A stretch of 64,000 bases of DNA from Callipepla californica brunnescens (lineage: Eukaryota > Chordata > Aves > Galliformes > Odontophoridae). Positions within the stretch are counted from its first letter, which is position 1; every line of letters begins with the position of its first letter. The notes beneath the pieces are model-generated. The model saw only the letters and a program-made list of their open reading frames with translations, was not told the DNA's origin and ran no database searches. Of this stretch, positions 37,971 through 51,000 are shown piece after piece. The stretch is from contig JALIRH010000002.1 of the NCBI GenBank assembly GCA_023055505.1, positions 58,338,733-58,402,732 of the forward strand, in the 5' to 3' direction. Made by a program: the position numbers and the translations under genes.

Positions 37971-40900
37971 TTTTCTGTTTGTTTCTTTCTTGTTTAAAAC
38001 TCCTCAGTTTTAATGAAGTCTTATCTGGTCAGAGTGCTGCTGTTATAGGATGACGTGAAAGATGCTTGTTGTGAGCACAGAGCAATGACATAAGGGAATA
38101 TTTGTGTATGGGCATGCTCTGCTAATGCCAAAGGCCTACACATAGCAGATGGAGCCAAAAGGCCTCAAACAGAAAATTATGGTCTGAACTGCTGAACTCT
38201 ACCTTAACATCAGAAAGCACTAATTGATCTGCAACAAAAGAGCATCTGAAAGGAACAGTCAGGCAGTGAGATGATGAGGGAAGGACAATAGCATGAATCA
38301 CAGCCCAGTTATTAAACAGTGAAATTACATCCCCTTACCAGTGGAGAAACCCTTGTATACAGTCCTGAATGCTGAATGAGATACATTGCCAAACAAAGAG
38401 AAGTACCTGAACTCCTGTTTTTTTCTTCAGCTTATCCTACTTGATAGCTTTCTGAGCCTCCCTGCTGAGCCTGCTTCTGCAATGCTCTATGTTACGCACT
38501 TAAGAACTACTGTCGCTTATATATGAATCTCTCTAAATAGTGATAGAAAAGATTCAGGACAGAGGCAAAATTTTGTGTGCAAATCAGTATGCATAAAGGA
38601 GTACTGTTTGGATAAGTATACTGGCACAACTTTTAATTTTAAACATGTAGATCCCAGCTTTTTAGACTTTAGGTTTCACATCCAAAAATGTGTGTTTACA
38701 TCTATCATTTATCTCAAATGCAAACCACTGTAAATAAGAACTGGCAGTGAGAGCTTCCTCTTGTCTCCCTCATCACTATCTGTATTAAGTGATGGTGGAG
38801 TGTGATGGAGAAGCAGTCATGTTGCAAGAGGGGAGCAGAAAAGGATATTCACAACAAAAAAAATCCAGTCTTCTCATCTTTTTGCACCCCAGAATTTAAG
38901 AGAGAAATTTAAGAGAGAAAAAAGCAGTGAACCAGCTAATTCTGTCAACATACTGCCCTACTTGAGGGGCTCAAATAGCACTTTTATTTCCATAGCAGAA
39001 CAAATTCCCTTTACTGAGCCACAAGATTTCCCAACAAAGTATAGAGTACTTATTGCCCATCCACATCTTCCAGAACCTTCCCTTTACAGATGCTCTCAGT
39101 ACATTTGTGCCTAGTAGTAGCTAGCCAAGGAAATGACCTGTCAGATTTCTGAGTCCATTTCCTTGCAATGGTAAGACATAGTCCCATGAGAGGTAATGTA
39201 TCAGATATTAAAGTGATTTCACACTTGATCTTTGCCAAGAGGTCAGACCTAATATTTATTGTACATGGCAGTTCTATGAGTTTGGCTGCTTGGCCATTTT
39301 GCAGTAAACAGACAAATCCTGCATGAAGAGCACACGCTTGCTGTCTTGTTTGTGGTACTGAATCCTGCAAACTGACCCTAGTAATAACAGCTTTGATTTT
39401 CAGATTTGATCCTGCGAATCAAAATAAAGAGTCATTCAGAGCATGGCCTGAAAAAACCGCCCAAAAGCATCGGCAGGGAGCCCCAGACTTTAAACATTGT
39501 GTGTACATTGGAAAAATCACCCCTAGCTTAGAGCAGTTCTGACATTACCCATATGCACAAGAACAGCCAAGGGGCATCCTCTAATAAAATCCTGACATCA
39601 TGTATTCACTAAAAAGCCTATCTATAAAGAAATTAGAAACAAAACATAGTGAATTAAAAGCCACAATGTAGAAAAATAATTTAGAGAATGGAATAACGAA
39701 AACAATTTTCAGCCATGAAATGTTTTTATCTTCTGATAACTTGCAAACGGTAAAGCCATGAATTTATGCATAAGATACAATACACAACAAAGAGATAATT
39801 CATATTCAAATCTCATGGTCCTCCATCACACATCCCTCTGTTTATATGTAGATAGTCTTATGAGAAAATGACACCAGGCACAACCAAAATTATGAGACAG
39901 CAAGTCAAGCCTGAAGATAATTACTTAGTTCACAGAGGCACAGTGAAATTCTTCAGCTCACTGTCTTGGTGGCCCGCAGTAGCAAATGTATTTTGTGAAA
40001 GTAGTAAATTAGAAGGACAGTCTTTCCTTCCCTGATTTTTTTCCCCCTGTAACGCTTAATGAACTAATAACTACTTGACAAATGCATGGTCAGTATTCGA
40101 GATGAAAGGGGGATCAGGAGACTAGCTGAGAACACCAACAGCCAAAGTACACTCTCCTTTAGATAAGGATAAACTTTGAACAAGCCCATTGACTTCAGCT
40201 GAGTTACTTTGATTACCAACTAATTTAAAGCTGGGGGGAAAAATTCAAAAAAGGACCAAATTTTACAATGGGAAGGCATTTGCTTTTAGATGAAATGTAC
40301 ACTGTATAAAACGCAAGGAGTACTCAGTGTCCTAGTTAAAGGTAATGTGATAAAATAAAGCAATGAAAAATTAATCTAATCTCATAAAATAAAAGCTTAG
40401 AAAAACTTATTTACAACATCTTCCTCTTGATAAAAGAGACTATTTATCATTTTGTCAAGGTGCTTAGCTATTCAAGGTCTTTGTTAGACTAGCCTATTGA
40501 GATATATTTAGCAGTTTACACAAGAAATGCCTTAGAATTCTCTTCTTCCAGAGAAAAGTTTGACTATTTACGGTTTCATCAAGACTCGGATTTTCCTTTT
40601 TTCGGCTCAAAACAGTCAACAGAGCAATTAATTATGACATTTCTCTCAAGATGACTACAGGTTGGAAAGTGTGCAAAGTGTCTGTTTAATATAACGGTAC
40701 ATTTAAACTTCCTAATTGCTAGAATCATGATATACAATAGTCTCTTCTCATGGAAATCATGATTAAATAGTCATAGGGTGTCTAAGAATAAAATACTTCT
40801 GGCACCTCTGTAAAATAAATTTAACATCAAGAAGATTTTGTTCTAATGAGTCCTAAAGCAGCAACACGTTGCCTTTAAAAATGCCAATGCATAATTCTGC

Positions 40901-42830
40901 CTTGGGATTTTTTGAAGTAAATATTTCTATTCTTTCTCCACTTATTTTTTCTTCTTATCCTCCAGTCTCCTCAATCACATGTAAAATGCTCAATCATGTG
41001 TTCTCCTTCCTGCTAAAGATGTAGAAGTATTTGTAACAATCTTCTAACTGTTCTGGTCAAGTTAATCGCAAATTATTAGTTAAAGATAAATCATGTTGTG
41101 ATATTGTGACTCCAAATGTGTATTCACAATTTTGCTTGATGTAAACCAAACACCACATATACACCAGTTGAGAGATTCATCTTTGTGATGGGGTGTAAAA
41201 GTATGGCTGGTAGGATGGACTGCTTGCACCTGGATTTGCTCATGAACCTGAGAGAACCAAATGTAGCAGATGAATACAAGCAAGTAAATTCTAAGATATT
41301 CTGCTGACATAAGTTACAACAGCACAAAGTAAATCTTACAAGATACTCAGGTGTACCAGCTATTGACAACAGTAATAAACACAAAGACACAGACACTTAA
41401 ATATCTAGACATAAAAAATTAATCAACATGAAATTAAAAGACAATTATCTTAATTCAGCAATCTTTTAATGAACTTGCCTGAACATATGCTGAAATTACA
41501 GACTTCATTTGAAGAGGATGGCTGCACTGAAAAAAAAAAAATTGAACATAATATTTTCTTTAAAATTTTGTGAATCTGATTTTAGAAATTTGTGGAAACT
41601 GGATAAAATGCTGGTGAGAAAATTACTGTAAAATAATAGTAAAAAAACAATACCAAGAATAGTTATGTACAGTTTTGCATTTTCATCTACACAAGTAAAT
41701 GATGGGACTGTTTCTGTAGTAGAAAATGTTTTGCAGATTCTCAGTTCAGTTCTCAATGATAACTTCAGAAGGTAGATGAAAGTTCAGAGTGATACTATAT
41801 ACTTAAAATCTTTGTCCGTATGTTGCATCTAAGTCTGTTAGAGGTGTTAATTTACTAACACTCTGCCAATTACTAGTTTTTAAATGTTTTCATTTTATTT
41901 CATGGAAAATAGCTGTAATTTGCTGTATGACTAATATACTTTACAGTCTTAAATTTATAGAATAACAAGAGTAGCAAGTTTACCATTTAATACTAGTAAG
42001 TCATAACAAAGATGACCACAGACAGCTGAAGAAATTCAGTTCAACTCTTTAGTTTGTATTATACTATATCTTTAATAAAAGTGAGTGGGTAATTCAAAAC
42101 GAATATTTGATTTATTCCATCTGTATTTTTTTCTATTCATAAATTGTCTTAGAACATATTTTCTTCATTTATTGAAGTATTTGAATTACAGATTTGTTCT
42201 TCAAAAATCTACTGATAATTTATTAGATAGCTGCCACTTTGCTGCAATTTATTTTGAATATTTAATTTAAAACTGACATTATTTATATTAGCTGCATGGT
42301 TCATCTTTGCTCTTAAACTGAATAAGCTTTACTATCAAACCTCAGGTGTCTGATGCAAATTATTTTGATTATAATTCAGCAAGCTTTCTTCAAAGATCAT
42401 TACCCACTATAATATTTTACAGAACATGAACATACGCACACATATCTCAATATATAAAAACAATTTGTCTAACATTTGCATATGATTCCAGAATTTCCAA
42501 GTCTTTTGTTAATACTTGCTTAGGTAGGGACATAGTCCCTTCAGTGTCAAAATTAACTCCACAGATCTTTCTGATGTGCACTACCAATACACCCAGACAC
42601 ACAGATAAAAATGTGTGTATTACGGCAGCATAGCTACTGCAATGAGCTGTAAGTACTGGATAAAAGGCTGTTCAAGTAGACAACACAGTCTGAAGTCAGT
42701 ACCCACATGACATTAATGAATTACATTGTCTAACTGAGAAGGAAAGCAGAAAAAAAAAGGATGTAAGCATTATTTCTTCTTTCCTCTTACACTCTTTCTC
42801 TCAATTAATGCAGTAAAGTTTAATAGGTTT

Positions 42831-42865
42831 TTGGTTTGGTTTGGTTTGGTTTGGTTTGGTTTGGT
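42831..42865. repeat. (TTGGT)7 pentanucleotide array
   Basis: Seven perfect tandem TTGGT units followed by a T run. On the minus strand the unit reads ACCAA; an overlapping minus-strand open frame (42820-43083) translates it as an NQTKP repeat and is an artefact. It resembles but is not the telomere hexamer TTAGGG. Confidence 0.95.
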
Positions 42866-43930
42866 TTTTTTCCCTGGAAACACTCTTCCTTTTTTGAAGG
42901 AAATACATTCAGACTGCATTTTCTTATCCAGTGAGAGGATCTCCTCTGCACTCCTACTCTCTCTGGAATCCCAATGATGTCAAAGGCAGATCTGCATGCA
43001 GAGCAAGTACAGAGTAAGCACTTGGGATCCATCCCGTGGTTAATTAGAAGAAATCCTACTTTCTTACAGGATAACAGACTCAAAAGACTTATGGATTTCA
43101 GTGATTTAACTGTTCACAGCCACTGCAGTGGAGGACAATTCATTAACAAAGATTAATGTAGAAAAATATCAAAGCTAACTTCAGCAACTCTATTTCTTCA
43201 ATGCTCACAGTACAGGCTAGCCTTAGAATAATCACTGTGAAAAGCTAACAAATAACTCCCTTTCCACACCCTGTGGGCTTTCTATAAAATACCAGCACCA
43301 TTGGAAGTGTCCAAAGAAAGCAATTTGTAAACATTCTTTGAGAGTCTTTTATAAAAAAAAACACCCAATCCCCCAAGATGCATATTATTTCATTTACTTT
43401 TGATGTTGCTTTTGTTTTCTTAGTGCTGTATGTATGACCAAGACTTTCAAAATTGAAGTTAAACATCTTTTCAAGTTATGTTATTAAGGAGTTTGTGAAA
43501 TAATATGGCAAAGATAATGGCTGCTTATCATGGCTCTGTAATGATGAAATCATCACAGATTTTTAAGCTCTATGACATTTTCTTTAAATGTTTTCCACTT
43601 AAAAGCATGATTCCATTATTTTCAATTTCATTTGAATTAGAATTAACATGCAATATAAATTAATGTAGCTAAACATATAAAACGTGAGCACTGCTCACTT
43701 ACAGAGTGCTAACTTGAAGGGTTTCTGAAATACCAGAGTGAAGTATTATGTTCATTGTGTTCTAGCAGTTTCTACGTCAAGTGTGATGACTAAAGCATGT
43801 CAGCTATCACACAGTCCTCTAATCTGATATCCATCAGAGTAACTATACATGAATATCAGTGGCTTGGATTCTTGTTTAATTATGGGTTTAAGTCTTTTGT
43901 CTCTTTAACACACTGTATACATGTGTTTTA

Positions 43931-44449
43931 CAAGGCCTGTTCTAAAAGTAATGCCTCCTATTTTATTATTTTGGCCCACAAAATTAGAGGCGGATGTTGG
44001 TTGTATGGCAGTAGAGGTTGAACCTTCCCACCAATTCCATTACATGTTGTTGCTGTGTGACAGATGGCAGCAGAGGGGCAGTCAGACACAATAGTGCCTG
44101 ACATGAATGTGTGCATGAAGCAAAAGTGTGTCACTGAATTCCTCCATGTGTTTCCCACTGGCATTAGTTGATGCTTGCTGATCATTGATAGAGTCCAAAC
44201 AGCGGATGTAAGCACGGTGAGGTGGTGGGTGGTGCGTTTCAGCAGTGGCAATCAATGGTAAGAGTGGGTCACCTCTGCTGTGCCAAGCACAGTATTGCTG
44301 GTGAAAATGCTGCTTCTGGTAGTAATAAGGTTGAAAAACTGTTTTGTACCTGAGAATTTGCTCTGTCAAATAGTGCTATTGTACTTTTTTGAATTTGTTG
44401 TAGTTTCCATGGAAATAAATAGAAGATACTACTTTTGGAGCTACCTACA
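43931..44449 (+). mobile_element. Internally deleted mariner element (Galluhop-like), copy B
   Basis: A 519-bp element bounded on both sides by TA (43929-43930 and 44450-44451), the mariner target duplication. The ends are imperfect inverted repeats: TCTAAAAGTAATGCCTCCTA on the left, and on the right the reverse complement of TAGAAGATACTACTTTTGGA. The plus strand encodes a decayed N-terminal helix-turn-helix part of a mariner transposase, including KCVTEFLHV and DVSTVRWWVVRFSSG, with an internal stop. It then continues directly into the element's 3' region, so the catalytic domain is deleted. It cannot move by itself; it may once have been mobilised in trans by an intact relative. The family name Galluhop is from my knowledge of chicken DNA transposons, not from a search. 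Confidence 0.9.
44117..44252 (+). pseudogene. Mariner transposase fragment, N-terminal domain only
   Basis: Reading from the AAGCAAAAGTGTGTC stretch gives KQKCVTEFLHV, a degraded patch with a TGA stop, then QTADVSTVRWWVVRFSSG in the same frame. This matches the helix-turn-helix region of mariner transposases as known from the family. No D,D34D catalytic segment follows within the element. It is the better preserved of the two transposase fragments in this window. Confidence 0.75.
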
Positions 44450-44660
44450 TAATTAGACAGTGATAATCTTCCCTTTTCAGTGATGAGCTACTCTTCACTC
44501 ACTTGTTTCTATACTTTTCTGTAGTCTAGAGTCAAAGAACCAGTTAATTTATGTATCCACTCTTTAGCTGTTCTGGACTATGGGACAGTCACCGAGGATT
44601 TTGGGTAAGTACATAGAAAGACATGGATGAGTTTGAATTAAACATGCTTCTACTTTGGTT

Positions 44661-44677
44661 AAAAAAAAAAAAAAAAA
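44661..44677. repeat. Poly(A) run, 17 bases
   Basis: Uninterrupted A run ending in GGG, about 210 bp beyond the mariner copy and not part of it. Confidence 0.8.
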
Positions 44678-44934
44678 GGGAAAAACAATAGTCTACGTAC
44701 ATTTCCCTGAGTTATCTTCTTTTCTTTTCTGTACTTCAGTATTTGGGTCATTGTTTTCCAAGGAGCCCTACTGTGCATAGCTTCTCTTTCAGAGCACAGA
44801 ACCCCATTGGTCTATACCTCCAGTGTTTGAAATAGCAAGCAAGAAATCTGTTCTTTACTAGCCTATGCTGCAGATGTGTTAAACTTCAAAACATTCCTAA
44901 CAAAAAACTTCAGCCTTTTACTCAAAATGTAGTT

Positions 44935-44966
44935 AGTGACAGTGACAATGACAGTGATATTGACAG
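44935..44966 (+). repeat. Short imperfect GTGACA hexamer repeat
   Basis: About five imperfect hexamer units of the type GTGACA / ATGACA / GTGATA / TTGACA. It is a short, decayed minisatellite-like stretch. Confidence 0.65.
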
Positions 44967-45280
44967 TTTTCATACTTAGTTACACAGTCAAAGCTGAGAA
45001 AGTGTTTTACGCATCTATTCTTGTCGATCTATTTGTTCTATGGAAATAGAAGTACCACGCAGCAGGGAGGTATCAAAGATGCACTCTCACAGTGGTACTT
45101 GCAGAGTAGAATACCTTTCTTAAATAAGCATGTCATTAGATGATATGGGACAGAAGTAAATTAAAATAAAATAGTTGAACTCAACTGGTCTATTTCAATT
45201 TCCTGCAAGTACTGATGATAACGCTACCATTAACAGTTACAAAACTCTAAGTCATATCAGGGCTGCATTGTATTAAATCA

Positions 45281-45340
45281 TACGTGTATATATATATATA
45301 TACACGTATATATATATATACGTGTATATATATATATATA
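45281..45340. repeat. AT-rich nested palindrome
   Basis: 45281-45308 is a perfect 28-bp palindrome with TACGTGTA and TACACGTA as its ends around a TA core. It overlaps a second perfect 26-bp palindrome (45301-45326) with the ends in the opposite order, and a TA run continues to 45340. The alternating ACGTGT/ACACGT interruptions within TA repeats make this more than a plain microsatellite; stretches of this kind can extrude cruciforms and are prone to deletion. Confidence 0.9.
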
Positions 45341-47943
45341 TTTAAACAATTATTGATTCTTCCCTCAAATTTGCTGTGAAATGAATAAGGAAGAGAAAAA
45401 AACCTATAATTTGCACAAGATCATACATTAGATGCACTACTGAGTATCTCAAATCACAGTCCACTATCTGGTCCTATACACAGTAAGAAATACTGACTTT
45501 CAAATTCTCCATCATTTTTTAAATTTTAAAGTTTTGCACAATCCTCAGCAGATATGATTTTTCACAATCCATCTCACTTTTATGAATTTAAGGTTTGATT
45601 AACGTTAATGTGACATTCATAGGTGTTGCAAGAATGCAGAAAACAGTGCATATATGGAGATTTCTATGTATTTCCCAAATAAAAATTTATATTCTTTTTA
45701 CCAAAAAAAAAAATAACTTTTCCTTTTGTTATATATATTTTTTATATTTTTTAGCTAGCATTTTAAATGTCCAGAGCATTTCAAAATCCTTTGAAAAATA
45801 AAATGCTTTCCCCTGTGGACTTTATAACATCATATATGAACTCCAGTACATAAGATATGCAGATACCATCACTGTCAGCATCAGCATAAGAAAACTTTGA
45901 CATAAACATTTGAAGGGAAAAGGAATGTCAGAAGTCTGGGGAATTGGGAAGACGACAATGGGCATATGAATCTGAGAAGGCAGAAAAACAGCATCTAAAG
46001 GATAACTTTCCAGTGTGTAAAATAAATCATGGGAAAAAGTAGGCAAAATTGTTTGTAGTAAAAAAGTAGTAAAATTTGACTTTCAGAGTAACAGCTTAGA
46101 TGCAAGTGTACAGAAGAACGAGACAATTGCTGTAGTAATAGTAGCTGAAGATGGTGATCTTAGACACAGCATTTTGGGTACACAGAAAACCGAAGAAGTT
46201 AATTAGTGGAAACTAGAAAGAGAGTTACAAGCTGCCAAAACCAAAAGTTTCCCATTTTTCAAAATCCTTCACACAAAAACGTGCCTGCATGCTGTAAAAT
46301 TAAAAAAAGTTAATAAAAGATTTTCTTGAGTGAACAAGATTATTTGAGAAATTATAGTTATTTACTGGCTTCCAAAATTTAGGTCAAGCTCCTTAGAGAC
46401 GATGAGCTCTGAAAGACTAATTTCACCTGCAGATAAAGTTTTGTCACGTCAAAATTCAATGATTTGGTGAAAAACAAGAAGTGTAAAATTTAGGACTGAA
46501 GGTGGACTGAAGTTCTCTACGTATTTTGATTATTTTTAAGAAAATGAAAGAGTGGTTCTGTAAACCCTGCAGTAGCTGCAGAAATTAAGACAGCTTCCAT
46601 AAAAGCTGAATAGAACAACATTTCAGTAACAAATTTGTATTTTGAGATATTTCTCAACACCACCTTATTTCTGTCCCCTTGGCAAAAGGGAGTACCAGAA
46701 GTCCCCATCTGAGTTCAGGCCAGGAATCGACATGAAGTAAAGTGGTTTGGACTGCAGCTGCCTTTCTACTGCTGAGACATGATGGCCTGTATTAGAGATA
46801 AACCCTGCACACCTCTGAGAGGTGAGGGAGGATTACTATGCACTTTAAGTGCAGCAGGAGACCGGACTATGTAAACTCAAATCACATTTTAGACATACAG
46901 GAAATGTGAAGAATTGTTCTGTTTCTACAGATAAATTCATAAAGGTAAATTCATAAATTCATAAAGGAATCTTATCAAAGATTCATTATAGAATTCAAAT
47001 GTGAACTAATTAAGAAATCTGCTGTAGAATAGCAAGTTCAATATTTTTTTTATTCAGAAGGTACCTGCAATTATCTTTAATTTAGAACCATCTTTTTTAA
47101 GAATTGACTACTGACCAAAAAATCTACTGAACACAAATCTCAGCTGTCAAAAATAAAAGAACTTTGGGTCCAGAAAACCCTGCATCACTAGACTGCATTT
47201 GTTATGATTCAAATGCATCGCACATAACCTAAAACAAATTGAGAAATGAAGCCATAGACACTTGCAATGTGCCTTCAGCATTAGAATTAATATCATAATT
47301 GCAGTTGCCACAGAGATTATATATCTTTTAAACTAAAATATCTAGGCACACAATTTGGGGTTAAGAACCTAAGTAACCACCATAAATACCTGGCTTTATT
47401 GCTTATCATCCTTAAGTGACATGGCAGTAAAATGACTAAATCAGTAATATTAGGGTTGTTTAAATGCTGTTTTATTAGCAAATACTATAAATGGTATTCC
47501 ACAACAGAAATATGTAAGTATTTGATATTTAAATGTTTCTTAATATATTTATTGAATACTTCAGTGTGCAATACAATGCAGAATAAGCAGAATTTCAGAA
47601 ATATTAACAACTATAGCTCTTAGATCCCTTTATATCAAAAGGAAGGAAGAAGATCAGGTAGATAAAAAACAATAATAATAATTTTTAAACAAGATTATTG
47701 AATGTATTATCTGTATACTAGTATCTCTATCAAAGGTTAGAATATTGTCTACCTTAATCTAATGTGGAAGGATTCAAATTACTCTTTTTTTTTTTTTAAT
47801 AAAGACATCATTTTTCTGTAACAATATCACAGCCAGAGACTCACTCATATGAAGGTCTGGAGAGAGACAGACAGAAAGGATGCTGCAGATGTCAGTGTCA
47901 GTGTACACATAGACTGTACAAATTGCAAAAAAGGAACCAGATA

Positions 47944-48002
47944 CAGAATAACAGAATTGTTGAGTAAATCAATGGGAGTTGCTCTGAGATTGTCTGATCT
48001 CT
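47944..48002 (-). mobile_element. Possible ancient CR1 3' end
   Basis: ACAGAATAACAGAATTGTTG followed about 30 bases later by GAGATTGTCTGATC resembles a heavily mutated reverse-complement CR1 tail plus the start of its conserved 3' block. Nothing further upstream in the LINE is recognisable. The call rests on about 60 bp and may be chance. Confidence 0.35.
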
Positions 48003-51000
48003 TTTTATAATTCTAACATACTCTGTTTGACAGATAATTGGAAATAATGTCTTCAACATATTCCCGAGGAACAAAAAGAAAAGAAAAGCATCTCTGGGAA
48101 GAAAAAAAAAATTGATATAGTACTGGAGTACTGGAAATCAGAGAGATGATCTCACAGAAATTTGTAGCCATTACAAAAGAAATTGATATGTTCTCTGGAG
48201 TAAGCAAATAGGAAAGAAAGTCAGAACACTGTTTAGGGAGAGAATATAAAGACATTCCATGTTTGACAAAATCAAATATACATGACATTAATTTGGTTCC
48301 AGCACTACAACACAGTCATGGACAGAGAAGAAGATTTATTTATTAGTATCTGTAGCCTTCATTTGAAGACTAACATCTGACTACCATTGCTTAAGAAAAT
48401 AACAGGACTACTTAGAAATCTACTGCACTTAAGTTATAACAAGGAGAAGGACCACTAGATCCTAAATATATTTGAAAATAGGCTAGGAGAAAAAGAGTAT
48501 GAGAAATCACTATTAAGGGCAAGAAGCTATCAGGAGATTCTCAATCTCAGGTGCAGCAGAACGCTATGACAAATACTGCATTTTCTCCCCAGCTCAGAGC
48601 AGTACGGAAGCAGGGAGCATCACTCCACCCATGCAGCCTCTGTATTCTGCAGCCTCTTGTGAAAGTACATGAGCTTACAGAGCTGGGAACAACTCCAGAC
48701 TCTGTTCATTATCACTTTTCTTCTTCACTCTCTCTCCACAGTGTCTAGAGAAATTGCTTAAGAGAAAACTCTAGCACGTACTACTGTCATGCTGGTGATT
48801 TGCTTCCACGTGGGCATCTGCAAAATCCTGAATACAGCTGCTCTCACAGACTCCCATAAGCCCCTGCAGAGTAAAGCTTCAAGGAAATAGCCCAATAGCA
48901 TCTCCTTACTTTCACATTCACGCACAAGTTTCACCAGCCTCCGCTCATCTTAATGAATTAGTGGATATTGCACATAAAATAATTAAAGAGATCAGCGTTG
49001 TCATCTCCACTTTACAGATGGGAAAATTGAGATATGCAAATGCAGTGAAACTCCACAGGGTCCCATAGGAGACAAGACCATAGATTAAAGAAAAGAACCC
49101 TGCTTGGCACTTTTACTACTCAAAACTATAGTTCAGACATGAAGAGACCAGATACAATACTTAAACTTTGGAATGATCGTTAGTTTTTAATCTTTCACTA
49201 ATTAAAATTAGGTGTTATGTGGAAAAAAATAAAAAATAAAACTCCTAATCCTGTGAAATTCAATTTCATACATATTTATTCACTGTTTTTTGTAGGAATT
49301 AATAATAAATAAATGATTTTTTTTCCTTTTATATGTTTTTTCAGTGCAGCTCCTTTTTGTTATCTTCTGAAATAATATTTGTGAAAGATAAAAGTTTCTA
49401 TTTAATTAGTTAATAGAAATGGAGCATGATGAAAATCACTATAGTTAAATGGAGGCACATAGAAAACTGGTTTCTTTAACTACTGATCTCCTGACTGTCT
49501 ATTTCCTGTGCACTGATCACAACAGTACGTGTTTCTAAATTATGTCAAAGATACCCCTCCTCCTCATTTAAAGTTACACTTAAGTTGTGCTAAATAGTGC
49601 ACAATGCATGACAACTGTTAATTGTATACAGCTGACTTTCCTCAGAGAAAAACAACCTTTGTGTCCTTTTTCTTAAATCAGTTGTATCTCAGCTAACATT
49701 GTAACAGAAATAGATCTACATTTGAGTTCCAGTTACCAAGCAGAAAAAGGCAGTGGGAACAAATCTCCTTTTCATAATGAAAGATAAACATGTAAACTGG
49801 TGGACTTTCTGAAGCCAACAAACTTAAAAATACCTGTTTAGCAGTAAGTTGCTGCCTTTCAAGACTTGGGAAGATTAAGGTGAGATCCATGAGCAATGAG
49901 CACTGAATCAGTGACAAATCAAAATGATTAGCAAATTCTGCTTGAAAGCAGAGCTCTAAAACAGTATTAAAAGGGAAGACTGCATGCATGATGTTTAGAG
50001 ATGATGAAAATTAATCTTCAGTCAACTGGAAAGCCAAACCACCTATTTAACTCAACAGAATTAGCCACTGCAGCCAGTCTGTTGAAGGAAGTAGAATATA
50101 AATAAGAAAATTTTAAGAGACAGGAGATATAATTCAGGTAAGCTCATGTTTTATTATTGACTATCTGCTTCTAATCTCAGAGGGGTACTGTCCTTCATGC
50201 CATACCCGTTTTCTCCTTTGTTCTCCATCAATTCATTTTTATGGTTGTATTTGTTTTTTCATTTCCTAAATTTTAATTACATTTCCTTTGAATTTGTGAT
50301 AAGACCTTCTCTAGAGAATATGCTGCAAATTTTTGGTTGGGTGGAAAATTACTGTTGAAGATGTAGGCCTTCTTTTGCTATTAAGAAGTGCATAGGCAGT
50401 TACTCATAAACAACTTTTTTCTGTATTTCGTGCACTTGGCTGTTGTTCAGTATTAAAAATCAGTCATGTCTTTCTTCACTAATGTTCAATCTTCTCTTAA
50501 ACCAGGCCACATTCCCTAACTAAATGGGTGTAAAAGGCTTTACATAAAGTGGATTTTATTCAGCATATCTTTGTTTCTTGTTTCTGACGTCCCTAAAGAC
50601 CTGATAACTACAAAGCAACCCTGAATAACAGGAATGAAGGAACAGATGTTATTTGTTCATTTTCACATAATAAAGACTTCTAAGTATCCCTGATGCCCAA
50701 TTATCTAAACACTTATTCTTAACTTTCCATCCAACTCATGATGAATTTAGTCTATTTTAGCTGAATTCAAAAAGAGAGCAGTTAGTGTGGAAGTGATGTC
50801 AATCAAAACAGACACATAAATGAACTGAGTAACACTATCTCACAAAGCATACATAACATAATCAAACAGGTAATTTAAATAAGACCAGTGTATCCTGTAA
50901 TAATTGTATAAATGCCATGTGTAAAGAGGATAATTATTACCATGTTATTTTTGAATTATTTTGGATACCAGAGCATTGTCATACATAGTATATTACTACG

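Larger units (their letters stand above)
29578..43930. other. Long unique stretch without a supported gene
   Basis: About 14 kb with no transposon that I can name except simple repeats (listed). Open frames of 60-117 codons occur on both strands and often overlap each other (for example 30108-30393, 32375-32660 and 36631-36910). None shows a recognisable domain, signal peptide plus body, or splice-site-bounded exon. The GC-richer spot at 36631-36910 and the G-rich spot at 37662-37685 are the only clear changes in composition. Confidence 0.5.

Noticed and set aside
42820..43083. 87-codon minus-strand frame with NQTKP repeats
   Set aside because: The repeated peptide comes from the TTGGT array; no other protein-like feature.
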